Assembly (NCBI RefSeq): GCF_022879595.1 | Contig: NZ_CP084269.1 | Span: 124,001 to 188,000, forward strand | Origin: Caballeronia sp. Lep1P3 | Lineage (GTDB): Bacteria; Pseudomonadota; Gammaproteobacteria; Burkholderiales; Burkholderiaceae | DNA: 64,000 nucleotides | Reading direction: 5' to 3' | In this document: in pieces, positions 40,512 through 47,713 of the stretch | Layout of the letters: every line of letters begins with the position of its first letter | Numbering within the stretch: the first letter of the stretch is position 1 | Notes under the pieces: model-generated | The model's input: the letters and a program-made list of their open reading frames with translations, nothing else | The model's database searches: none | What the model was told of the DNA's origin: nothing | Translations under genes and position numbers: made by a program

Positions 40512-41528
40512 ATGAAAACACAGGTTTTTGCAGTTGATGTTGGTTACGGCAATACCAAATGCGCGTTTCGTATGGGCTCGGACCTCGCGACGATGATGTT
40601 TCCTTCGCTCGCCCCGCTTCGCGTCAGCGAGGCGGTCTCGAGTTTCGCCAACGGTGTGCTGTCCGATCGCAAAGTGGCTGCCATTGAAATCGATGGAACA
40701 GTGTATGAAGTCGGTCCCGGCGTTGAAAGATCGTCAGCTTATGGGAACGCAGGCCGGACGCTGTCTGAGGACTTCTGCACAACGCCGAACTACGCGGCGC
40801 TGCTCTACGGCGCCCTTCACTTCGCCGGCGTGACGGACGTCGAACGTCTAGTTCTGGGCTTACCAGTTCATAGCATCGGCAAGTACGCCGACTCCGTGCG
40901 CGACGCGTTCAGCGGCACGCTGACATTTGGTGAGCACAAAGTGCGTATCGGCAGCGTGAAAGTCATCCCGCAGCCTCTCGGTTCGCTCGTCTCTTTTTCC
41001 GAGTACGGCGGCGATGCTTTCGATCGGGAAAACGAACACATCGTAATTGATGTCGGCTATTTCACGACCGACTGGGTGGTCGCAAGTGGCTTCACAATGA
41101 ACGACGGGCGTAGCAACGGGGTTCCTGGCGGTGCATCCCAGGTCTATAAGCGCATCGCATCGCTGATTGGCGAAGAAAAGGGCGAGATCGTTACCGACAT
41201 TGAGAAGCTCGATAAATGCCTGCGGATGAAGAAGCCGTTCCTTTTCTACAGCGACGAGATTGACCTCGCACCGTACTTGGAAAAGTCGCAAGCAGTGATC
41301 CGGAGCACCGTCAAAACAATCCAGGAAAAGGTCGGCAACACCGGTACGGTTCGCTCAATCGTCTTGAGCGGTGGTGGCGCAGCTCTCTACGAGTCAGCAG
41401 TACGTGAAGCGTTTCCGAAGAATCGAGTTCAATTGATGGACGCGCCGTGCTTCGCGAACGTGAAGGGCTTCTTGATCGTCGGTGAATCGACGCTTGCGCG
41501 TGAGCGCAAGCTGGGAGTGGCAGCATGA
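40512..41528 (+). CDS. PRTRC system protein D, ParM/StbA-type actin-like ATPase
   Basis: This 338-residue protein has the actin-fold phosphate-1 loop VFAVDVGYGNTKCAFRM at the N-terminus, phosphate-2 HIVIDVGYFTTDWVV in the middle and the adenosine loop SIVLSGGGAALYESAV near the end. This is the StbA/ParM plan and the PRTRC D family. It should polymerise to segregate the plasmid. It is separated from the main PRTRC cassette by about 14 kb. GGAGAGAG lies before the ATG. The stop overlaps the next gene as ATGA, the usual arrangement of ParM with its adaptor. Confidence 0.83.
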   Translation: MKTQVFAVDVGYGNTKCAFRMGSDLATMMFPSLAPLRVSEAVSSFANGVLSDRKVAAIEIDGTVYEVGPGVERSSAYGNAGRTLSEDFCTTPNYAALLYGALHFAGVTDVERLVLGLPVHSIGKYADSVRDAFSGTLTFGEHKVRIGSVKVIPQPLGSLVSFSEYGGDAFDRENEHIVIDVGYFTTDWVVASGFTMNDGRSNGVPGGASQVYKRIASLIGEEKGEIVTDIEKLDKCLRMKKPFLFYSDEIDLAPYLEKSQAVIRSTVKTIQEKVGNTGTVRSIVLSGGGAALYESAVREAFPKNRVQLMDAPCFANVKGFLIVGESTLARERKLGVAA

Positions 41529-41896
41529 CAAGAAAGATGCTGATCAAGGTGACGGTGGACGAGGCTCTCTTCCCTGAGCTGTATCAGCGTCTGGATGAAC
41601 ACGGTCCACGATTGCGCGCGGCCGTGCTCCGCTCACTAGCCAACGACACAGCGCGGACAGCGATCGGCGGGCGCGAGTTGACCTCCGCGGGCAAAAATGG
41701 GCGGTCGCCGGCCTACGCTGAACTGTCGGTTGAAGCGGTCGCTGCTCTAAAAGCCTCTGCTCTTCCTGTATCGTCTACCACGATGATCGCGGCCAATTCG
41801 GCAGTATCTTCGGGCGCAACCGACCACGATGTCGTGACGCAGCTTTCTCATCGTTTCAATGTCGATGAAATCGCTGACCAGTTCGCTGGGTTTTAG
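41525..41896 (+). CDS. Putative partner of the actin-like ATPase (ParR/StbB-like position)
   Basis: This is a 123-residue protein starting MTRKMLIKVTVDEALFPELY, then QRLDEHGPRLRAAVLRSLAN. It has a strand-helix-helix start like ribbon-helix-helix proteins, and a disordered Ala/Ser-rich remainder. Overlap of its ATG with the actin-like gene's stop suggests a ParR/StbB-type DNA-binding adaptor. The assignment rests on position and shape only. Confidence 0.5.
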   Translation: MTRKMLIKVTVDEALFPELYQRLDEHGPRLRAAVLRSLANDTARTAIGGRELTSAGKNGRSPAYAELSVEAVAALKASALPVSSTTMIAANSAVSSGATDHDVVTQLSHRFNVDEIADQFAGF

Positions 41897-41958
41897 TCAA
41901 CCGGTGCCGTTGGCCCGAGTATCTGTTTGTCGCGCCGATAAAGCATGTCCGCTGCGGC

Positions 41959-41985
41959 TTGACTTCGCCGCGTATCTGCCAAGAT
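41959..41985 (+). promoter_or_regulatory. Promoter TTGACT/15/CAAGAT
   Basis: TTGACT 41959-41964, 15 bases, CAAGAT 41980-41985, 55 bases before the ATG at 42041. Confidence 0.5.
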
Positions 41986-42040
41986 GGGTTTTATTTGCAG
42001 CCAGTGCACCTATCAAAACCAACGAATACTGAGGCGTTTT

Positions 42041-42193
42041 ATGGACATTCTCAACAATCTGGCGCAAGCCGACTGGACGCGCGGCGTTCGCATGTGGATT
42101 TTCGTGGCCGCCGCGCTGGCTGCGTGGGAGGCAGCTTATCTGTTGCATCGCGCGTTGTCCCGCTCAGCCGAAGGAACCGATGATGTACGCTAG
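42041..42193 (+). CDS. Small membrane protein, 50 residues
   Basis: MDILNNLAQADWTRGVRMWI continues into one membrane span (FVAAALAAWEAAYLLHRAL) and an acidic tail. GAGG lies 5 bases before the ATG. The 3' end overlaps the next membrane-protein gene by 14 bases, suggesting a paired small membrane complex. Function unknown. Confidence 0.6.
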   Translation: MDILNNLAQADWTRGVRMWIFVAAALAAWEAAYLLHRALSRSAEGTDDVR

Positions 42194-42416
42194 ATTAATG
42201 GCGCTGCCATTTTTCACGCGACGCATCATTATCGTGATGGCGTCCTTCTTCGTGATGTGGGTTTGCGCGTACCTGCCGAAGAGCGGCCTCACTCAGGTGT
42301 TGATCGGGTCCTGTGCGTTCGTGATGTGCTGGGCAACTGGCATCCTCGTTCCGTTCCTGAAGGTTACGTTTTTCGTCTTACGGTGGCGTTTGTGGTACGT
42401 GGTGCGCTACAAGTAA
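42180..42416 (+). CDS. Small membrane protein, 78 residues
   Basis: This product starts MMYARLMALPFFTRRIIIVM and has two or three hydrophobic segments (IIIVMASFFVMWVCAYL, QVLIGSCAFVMCWATGILVP, VTFFVLRWRLWYVV). AAGGA lies 5 bases before the first of two ATGs. A strong terminator follows. Overlaps and is probably translationally coupled to the 50-residue membrane protein. No family recognised. Confidence 0.6.
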   Translation: MMYARLMALPFFTRRIIIVMASFFVMWVCAYLPKSGLTQVLIGSCAFVMCWATGILVPFLKVTFFVLRWRLWYVVRYK

Positions 42417-42441
42417 TCGCTGAATTGCGAGCCACAAATAG

Positions 42442-42470
42442 AAAAGCCCCGACCAATGGTCGGGGCTTTT
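42442..42470. terminator. Bidirectional intrinsic terminator
   Basis: The stem AAAAGCCCCGACC/GGTCGGGGCTTTT of 13 bases with a three-base loop lies between the convergent genes ending at 42416 and 42486. Confidence 0.92.
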
Positions 42471-42485
42471 GTCTTCAGGGGGTAC

Positions 42486-42710
42486 TCAATGCAGCAGAGA
42501 TACACCTTGTGCGCTCGCCTGTCGGCGAATGCAGTAAAACCAGGCGGTGTCCAGTGTGACGCCTTGTTTCTCCAGTCGGGCATGACCGCCTCGCTTCCGG
42601 TCGATGACGTCATACGCTTCGGCCTGCGACTTCCCCACTCTGACCGAGCCGTTCTCAACGCCGGAAGTTGCCACGATCTCATACCGGCCGACAATCATGC
42701 TGAAGCTCAT
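42486..42710 (-). CDS. Hypothetical small protein
   Basis: This is a 74-residue soluble protein, MSFSMIVGRYEIVATSGVEN then GSVRVGKSQAEAYDVIDRKR. It is beta-rich with a conserved-looking basic centre. A purine-rich GGAGAAGAGGAA precedes the ATG at 42710; a second ATG four codons later is possible. It lies 3' of the primase on the same strand, before a strong terminator. Function unknown. Confidence 0.5.
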   Translation of the reverse strand: MSFSMIVGRYEIVATSGVENGSVRVGKSQAEAYDVIDRKRGGHARLEKQGVTLDTAWFYCIRRQASAQGVSLLH

Positions 42711-42819
42711 TTCCTCTTCTCCATTGGAAAAGCCCGGGCGGATTGCGGCCCCGGCGGGGACGAATCCCCACCGGGCAAAAAGTTACTGTTAGCGGCCAGA
42801 CGGCCGCGGAGTCAAACAA

Positions 42820-43911
42820 TCAAACGTGCAGCGCTTCGCGTTCGTCGCGGCGCACCACCATTGCTACGGACGGGCGATGTGCTGCCTGTGATGCACACCA
42901 CTCGTCGGCAAAATCGGTTTCCCGCTTTTTCGGCCGGTGAACCATAGCCGTGTAGCCTTCAGCTCGCAGCCGCTTCGCCAGCTTCAATGCGGCATCGACG
43001 CCCGGCGATTTACCGGTGCGGGGATCGACCGCATCGAAGTCCGCGAAAATGTGGACGACGCGGATTCCGAGGCCGTCCGGCACAACGAAATCGGCGAGAA
43101 GGATTCGATTCAGGCAGTACCAGACCGGCACACCGAAGAGCATGTGCGCGGCATACGCCGTCTCGAGACCTTCCGCGACGCCGATCTCGCCATCGACTGG
43201 ATCCATCAGCCGGACTGCGCCGCCGTTGAGCTTATGAAGCGTCACGTCGTTCAGCTTGGCTGGAAGGATCTCGCCATCGTTAGTGACGATCGACGCCTTC
43301 GCAGGTTTCGAGCGTTCAAGGAACGTTCGGTGCAGCGTTCCGAGTCGGCCGTCCGGCAGCGTAAAGCGAGCGAGGATGCCCGGCCACTGACCGATAACTT
43401 TCTTCTCGTGGCGGTAATCGAGCATCGCCATGCGCAGCGCCGCGGACGGGGCCACAGTCAGACCCGGCACCCGCTCGCGCAGGTACCGCGGAACTACGCC
43501 GTCGGAACCGACCAGCGTCGCTCGATCCCACATTGAGTCGAGGCGCTTGCGCGCCCACTCGGGATCGACCTTTCGGCCAGGCGCCGGGGCTGCCGGGGCT
43601 GCCGGTTGTGCTCGGTTCTGCCGCGCATCGGCCAGGCTGCCGCCTTCGAGCTCGATCATGAGTTCGCGGAAGGTCATTCCGGCGGCCTTGCAGATGAGCT
43701 CGAAGCCGTCGCCGGCTTTTCGGTCACCGTCGTTGCACTTGCGGCAGAGCCAGTCGCCGCGGCCGCGGTTGTTGTCGTAGGTGAAGCGGTCGTTTCCGCC
43801 GCAGATGGGACAGGGTGCGCCCTTCCCGGTCAATGAGCTTGCGGGCACTCCATACTTCTGGAGCAACGCAACCCACTGTTCCGGGGACAGCTTAATGTCC
43901 TTGATATTCAT
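42820..43911 (-). CDS. DNA primase with P4-type zinc finger and Toprim domain
   Basis: This is a 363-residue protein. The zinc-binding start CPICGGNDRFTYDNNRGRGD then WLCRKC occupies about residues 34-60. The C-terminal Toprim domain has EGLETAYAAHMLFGVPVW and VVHIFADFDAVD then GVDAALKLAKRLRAEG, holding the acidic E and DxD residues. This is the short plasmid/ICE primase type without helicase. GGAG lies 6 bases before the ATG at 43911. The gene's leader carries hairpin element 7. Expected role: priming the transferred or replicating strand. Confidence 0.85.
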   Translation of the reverse strand: MNIKDIKLSPEQWVALLQKYGVPASSLTGKGAPCPICGGNDRFTYDNNRGRGDWLCRKCNDGDRKAGDGFELICKAAGMTFRELMIELEGGSLADARQNRAQPAAPAAPAPGRKVDPEWARKRLDSMWDRATLVGSDGVVPRYLRERVPGLTVAPSAALRMAMLDYRHEKKVIGQWPGILARFTLPDGRLGTLHRTFLERSKPAKASIVTNDGEILPAKLNDVTLHKLNGGAVRLMDPVDGEIGVAEGLETAYAAHMLFGVPVWYCLNRILLADFVVPDGLGIRVVHIFADFDAVDPRTGKSPGVDAALKLAKRLRAEGYTAMVHRPKKRETDFADEWCASQAAHRPSVAMVVRRDEREALHV

Positions 43912-43937
43912 TGGCACTCCAGTAGTGGTGTGGTTGA

Positions 43938-43962
43938 GGTCGATGCCTGAACAGGCGGTGAA
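43938..43962 (-). promoter_or_regulatory. Leader hairpin element 7 (primase)
   Basis: On the minus strand TTCACC, hairpin GCCTG-TT-CAGGC, then ATCGACC. The stem differs completely from elements 1-3 but pairs fully. A terminator-like GCCG...CGGC with TTTTTT lies just upstream. Confidence 0.6.
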
Positions 43963-44167
43963 ACCGTGCTCAAAAAAGCCGTCCGCCTCGCGCATGGCGA
44001 GCAACGGCGGGCGGCTTTTTTCAGCAGGGGAAGCGAAAGGTGGGTGTAGCGACAGCGAGGGCGCGTCGTGCACCGGAAGAGACGCTTCGCGGCTTCGCCG
44101 ACCGTTTCCGGTTCGACGAAGCAACGAAGGTGAGAAGAAACAGGAAGCGAGGTGAGCAGTTACGGGA

Positions 44168-44707
44168 TCAGATCGCAGCCCACTCGCGTCGCGTTAGGTA
44201 AGCGTTGAAGGGAATGTCATCCATGTCATCAAACCCACCGCCTCCACCATACGACGTCGATTGCGGTTCGCGATTCGCCGGCGTCGGGTTGCTCGATCGC
44301 GGCTGCTGCGACCGTTCTTGACGTGCGGGGCGCTGGCTCTCGAGACCGTCATTGGACGAACGATCACCGGTAGAGCGGCCGCCGAGCATTTGCATCTGGT
44401 CTGCGACGATTTCCGTCGAATACCGCTCTTGCCCAGCTTGGTCCGTGTACTTGCGCGTGCGGATTCTGCCTTCGATGTACACCGACGAGCCCTTCTTCAG
44501 ATACCCGTTGACGATTTCAGCCAGCCGACCGAAGAAAGAAACGCGATGCCACTCGGTCTGCTCCTTCATTTCGCCCGAGGACTTGTCCTTGTAGCGATCG
44601 GTCGTTGCCAGTCGAATGTTTGCCACCGCGTCGCCGCTCGGCAGATAACGCGTTTCCGGGTCGGCTCCGAGGTTGCCCACGAGGATGACCTTGTTTACTG
44701 ATGCCAT
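44168..44707 (-). CDS. ssb: Single-stranded DNA-binding protein
   Basis: This 179-residue protein has an OB fold starting [20 protein letters not shown], with [20 protein letters not shown] and [20 protein letters not shown], all standard SSB. A Gln/Ser/Pro-rich linker follows. The acidic tip DDMDDIPF, normally the very C-terminus, is here followed by 12 residues ([12 protein letters not shown]). GGAG precedes the ATG at 44707. Plasmid SSB supports replication and establishment after transfer. Confidence 0.93.
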   Translation of the reverse strand: MASVNKVILVGNLGADPETRYLPSGDAVANIRLATTDRYKDKSSGEMKEQTEWHRVSFFGRLAEIVNGYLKKGSSVYIEGRIRTRKYTDQAGQERYSTEIVADQMQMLGGRSTGDRSSNDGLESQRPARQERSQQPRSSNPTPANREPQSTSYGGGGGFDDMDDIPFNAYLTRREWAAI

Positions 44708-44718
44708 AAAAAGCTCCT

Positions 44719-45504
44719 TTAAGATTTCTTGGAAATCGCCCAAAGCCACTTGTCCCAGAGCACTTGCGCGCCGCTGGAATCGAGCTTTGGTCGACCACGT
44801 TTATCGACGGCAGGTACCTTGATCTTGCCAAGGCGCCTGACCTCTATGCGATCGCCGACTTTGCAATGTGCCTCTGCAATCGCGTCGCGAAGACCCTCGC
44901 CTTGCAGCACGTCCACACCTGTACGGTGCTCAAGTGTGATGCAGAAGGATTCGTAGGTCCGCCCCGGTCGCTTGCCGTCCGGGAACTCCCTCTCGCCCCA
45001 CTCTTTCAGCACGCCATATCGCGCGCGCTCACTGGGTCGATGCGATGGCTCGGCGGCCCGCGCTGGCGACGACGCTACGGTCTCGACGATTTGCTTTGTC
45101 GGTCGCGCGTCGCTCGCGGCGGCTGGGCGGGTTGGTGCAACCGAACGCTCGGAAGGCGCCTCTGTCGGCTGAACGTCCCGGACGGCAGCCGCAATCGCTT
45201 CTGTGAGCGGACCCTGGTGCTCTCGCAGCACTTCCCAGTGCGGAGCGAGCGCCGGAATCAGCTTCATTCCGACTGCAGTTGGCCGTAGCTCATAGTCGAA
45301 CGCCGGGCGAAACTGCACCACGACATCGCCGTCGTCGCGAAAGAGCATCGGTTGACCAGCGATCGCGATGTGCCGCTCGTTCGCTCCGCCTTTTCCGACT
45401 TCGACGGGGGATGATTGCTTTGCGGGGTAGCTATTCCGGGCCTGCGTCGCCGACTGCACTCCGAAGAGCGTTCCCCGCAGCCGGCCGAATGTTGATGTGC
45501 TCAT
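44719..45504 (-). CDS. Hypothetical protein with TraI-type C-terminal motif
   Basis: This is a 261-residue protein with an N-terminal part from [20 protein letters not shown], a disordered Pro/Ala/Arg middle, and a C-terminal domain. That domain contains [20 protein letters not shown] then [15 protein letters not shown], which resembles the short closing motif found at the ends of TraI/relaxase and primase proteins. It lies directly upstream of ssb (12 bases). It could be a DNA-processing accessory protein. Catalytic residues are not visible. Confidence 0.55.
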   Translation of the reverse strand: MSTSTFGRLRGTLFGVQSATQARNSYPAKQSSPVEVGKGGANERHIAIAGQPMLFRDDGDVVVQFRPAFDYELRPTAVGMKLIPALAPHWEVLREHQGPLTEAIAAAVRDVQPTEAPSERSVAPTRPAAASDARPTKQIVETVASSPARAAEPSHRPSERARYGVLKEWGEREFPDGKRPGRTYESFCITLEHRTGVDVLQGEGLRDAIAEAHCKVGDRIEVRRLGKIKVPAVDKRGRPKLDSSGAQVLWDKWLWAISKKS

Positions 45505-45514
45505 AGTCGACCTC

Positions 45515-45949
45515 CTAGAGCAGCGTGCCGAAGCACTCGCTACGCACTTCTTCCATGTCGCGTTTGAGCAAAGGGTTGCTCAAGATGACGTCCTGCAGGA
45601 TCTCGGGATCGACGCCGTTGATCTGGCACACGAACCGATACGGCAAGGCGCCCATCCAGAACTCCATGACCCATCCGAGCGTGGCCCGGTAGTCTTCGAG
45701 TTCCATCTTTTTTCGGTTTTTGAGTCGCTCGCTGAACAACGCAGCGCAGTCCATTAACGACTCGGGCATGTTGTCGCCGCGTCTGCTGTCAGTCGCGAGA
45801 CTGATCAACGCGTCGACCATCTTGTCTTTAACGGCCCCGCTCCACAGGTGCGGATCGGGCAGCGGATCGGGCTTGGCTTGGACGCGTGTGATCGGTGCTT
45901 CGGGAGCGCCGAACATGTCCAGTTGCCATGCGGCTACTTCTGCTTGCAT
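45515..45949 (-). CDS. Hypothetical protein
   Basis: This is a 144-residue soluble helical protein starting MQAEVAAWQLDMFGAPEAPI. The central region HLWSGAVKDKMVDALISLAT and later YRATLGWVMEFWMGALPYRF are well-packed helices. GGAG is 7 bases before the ATG at 45949. It lies ten bases upstream of the TraI-motif gene, so the two probably belong to one transcript with ssb. No family recognised. Confidence 0.55.
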   Translation of the reverse strand: MQAEVAAWQLDMFGAPEAPITRVQAKPDPLPDPHLWSGAVKDKMVDALISLATDSRRGDNMPESLMDCAALFSERLKNRKKMELEDYRATLGWVMEFWMGALPYRFVCQINGVDPEILQDVILSNPLLKRDMEEVRSECFGTLL

Positions 45950-45978
45950 GGGAATCTCCGAATGAACGGGAACCCATG

Positions 45979-46006
45979 CCCGCAACGGGATGGTTTCCCG
46001 TTGGGG
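45979..46006 (-). promoter_or_regulatory. CCC-N-GGG leader hairpin before the 45949 gene
   Basis: Inner stem AACGGGA/TCCCGTT with a five-base loop and flanking CCC/GGG, about 30 bases before the ATG. A GC-rich hairpin CTGCCCG/CGGGCGG-like lies just upstream at 46017-46041. Confidence 0.55.
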
Positions 46007-46057
46007 TGAGGGGTCAAGACCGCCCGTGCGGGCAGTCTTGACATTCAGGCGTAGCGA

Positions 46058-46357
46058 CTAGTTGTCGGTGCCTGTCTTAAGTGGAACGACCACTGCGGAC
46101 TTGGCGTACTGACGTTTGATGGGCGTGACGTTGGCGTCGGCGGGAGCCGGAGCGACAACGGCGTGCGCGGGCGCCTTCGAATCCTCAGCTTTCTCCTCTT
46201 TCAGCGCCGCCTTGATGGATCTCTTGATCCATACAGCGACGGTGGCAGAGACAAACAGAAAGGCGAAGAACGAATGCGCCGCAAACCACAGGGCAAAGCA
46301 AACAGCGACCAACCAGCCGGGCGACTTCATCGCCTTCATAACCAACTGCTTCGGCAT
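46058..46357 (-). CDS. Hypothetical membrane protein
   Basis: This is a 99-residue protein: MPKQLVMKAMKSPGWLVAVC, then a long hydrophobic helix LWFAAHSFFAFLFVSATVAV, followed by a charged Lys/Ala/Glu linker and a basic tail. Single- or double-pass. GGAG lies 9 bases before the ATG at 46357. Its long leader carries element 6 near 46554. Function unknown. Confidence 0.58.
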   Translation of the reverse strand: MPKQLVMKAMKSPGWLVAVCFALWFAAHSFFAFLFVSATVAVWIKRSIKAALKEEKAEDSKAPAHAVVAPAPADANVTPIKRQYAKSAVVVPLKTGTDN

Positions 46358-46553
46358 TTTTCTCTCCAGAAAAAGACGCACTAAGGGATGTCCAGCCAAC
46401 ACAGCGCTGGATGATTTTCGATGCTCGGGTGAGCAGGGAAAAACGGCGCGCGGAGAGACGCTTTCGTCACGGCTCGAATGAAGGCGTGGCGGAAGCAGCT
46501 CAAAGCAGGGGAAAGTGGATGCGAGCGCGCGGCCTATCGGTATGCGCAACTCG

Positions 46554-46592
46554 GGTCGATGCGTCGTGGACGCGGGGATAGATGCGAATTTA
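46554..46592 (-). promoter_or_regulatory. Leader hairpin element 6 with -10-like box
   Basis: On the minus strand TAAATT (46592-46587), seven bases, ATCCCC, hairpin GCGTC-CAC-GACGC and ATCGACC. It precedes the 46357 membrane-protein gene by about 195 bases. Confidence 0.55.
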
Positions 46593-46685
46593 CGCCCTGC
46601 CAGCGAGGTGCGTGCCTTCGAAAGCTCCCGATTTCATACCGCCTTTTGCTTTTTTCGACACATCTGTGACTGCGAGCGGGCGGCC

Positions 46686-46712
46686 TTGACTTCGCGCATG
46701 CCCTGCCATGCT
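46686..46712 (+). promoter_or_regulatory. Promoter TTGACT/15/CATGCT before the NERD gene
   Basis: TTGACT 46686-46691, 15 bases, CATGCT 46707-46712, 28 bases before the ATG at 46741. Confidence 0.5.
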
Positions 46713-46740
46713 TGGAGCATACATACCAAGGAGCCAGCAC

Positions 46741-47421
46741 ATGCTTATCAAACTACTGATCGCCGTCGGCGGCTACTACCTATATAGACGGTCTAAAGCA
46801 CGGCGTCGCCCGCGCACTTCGCATTCGGCGCGGACAGTGCCACGTTCGGCGGACGCGATCGGCGCTGCGGGCGAGGCTGCGACGCAGGCGAAGCTGCGCA
46901 AGACCCTCCGCTGCCTGTGCGGCGAGGAGTTTTATCTGCATGATGGTCCGTTGGTGATCGAACACGCACCGGGGACGGCCTTTCCAACGGCAGAAATCGA
47001 CCACCTTGCGGTCACGCCCTTCGGGATTTTCGTTTTTGAGACGAAAAATTGGTCCGGGCACATTGCGCCGTCAGCGATGCCCGGGAATCTCACCCGAACT
47101 TCGCACAACGGTGAAACGGACGATAGGCGCTCCCCGATAGCGCAGAACCGGACCAAGCTCCGATTTCTTCGTGAACAACTGCCAGGCATGTGGCCGGTTG
47201 CCGGTGCCGGCATTTTCACATCGCCCACGGCCGTGCTTCACCGGGACCTGTCGACCGATCTGCTCTCGCTGGAGGAGTTGCCCTACTGGCTGCGACTCAA
47301 GCGCGATTCGTTCAAAGAAAGATCGCCGGTGGACGTCCGTCGCGCCACGGCGGCCGTACTGATGTACGCCGACACCTCACCAAAGGCGCTTACTGCCCAC
47401 AAGGCGCGGGTGGTCGCGTAA
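46741..47421 (+). CDS. NERD-domain membrane-anchored protein
   Basis: This is a 226-residue protein. An N-terminal anchor MLIKLLIAVGGYYLYRRSKA is followed by a nuclease-related domain: AIGAAGEAATQAKLRKTLRC, then EIDHLAVTPFGIFVFETKNW with the D...ExK residues intact. NERD proteins are thought to act on DNA; here the membrane anchor would place it at the cytoplasmic face. AGGAG lies 7 bases before the ATG. Preceded by a TTGACT/15 promoter. Its role in transfer or in removing foreign DNA is unproven. Confidence 0.78.
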   Translation: MLIKLLIAVGGYYLYRRSKARRRPRTSHSARTVPRSADAIGAAGEAATQAKLRKTLRCLCGEEFYLHDGPLVIEHAPGTAFPTAEIDHLAVTPFGIFVFETKNWSGHIAPSAMPGNLTRTSHNGETDDRRSPIAQNRTKLRFLREQLPGMWPVAGAGIFTSPTAVLHRDLSTDLLSLEELPYWLRLKRDSFKERSPVDVRRATAAVLMYADTSPKALTAHKARVVA

Positions 47422-47472
47422 CCAGAACTTTCGACCGAAATCAAGCCCTGAATTAGGAAAGGTCTTCCACAT

Positions 47473-47511
47473 AATCGTTAAAGTGTTACATATGTGAACC
47501 GTTAAACGATT
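47473..47511. promoter_or_regulatory. Operator-like dyad upstream of the coiled-coil protein gene
   Basis: Outer arms AATCGTT (47473-47479) and AACGATT (47505-47511) match 7 of 7. They flank the central palindrome ACATATGT (47488-47495). It lies about 200 bases upstream of the coding start at 47714 and suggests a dimeric regulator, perhaps the gene product itself. A second dyad GATCGG/CCGATC lies at about 47611-47630. Confidence 0.5.
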
Positions 47512-47713
47512 GCTTACTCGCGCCTGTGCGGCTTTTGTCTGCAAGAGCTTGCGCGAAAGAGGGGGTGAAATATGCGTCTTTTCACCCTCGGAACGTGTAA
47601 CAAAGAATTTACGATCGGTTACTTAGCCGATCGGTCGTTCGATACGTTGCGGGGATGAGAGCCCCGCGCATGCAGGGCAGCGCCGTCAGCGCTGCACACA
47701 ACGGAGAGAAGAA

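Larger units (their letters stand above)
46358..46740. other. Divergent intergenic region
   Basis: In these 383 bases no supported gene was found. Leftward it contains leader element 6 (46554-46592) and a hairpin GTCCAGC/GCTGGA-like at 46390-46410. Rightward it carries the TTGACT/15 promoter of the NERD gene. Confidence 0.55.

Noticed and set aside
45034..45046. GGTCGATGCGATG match to the leader hairpin flank
   Set aside because: Lies inside a protein-coding gene with no paired stem or -10; treated as chance.
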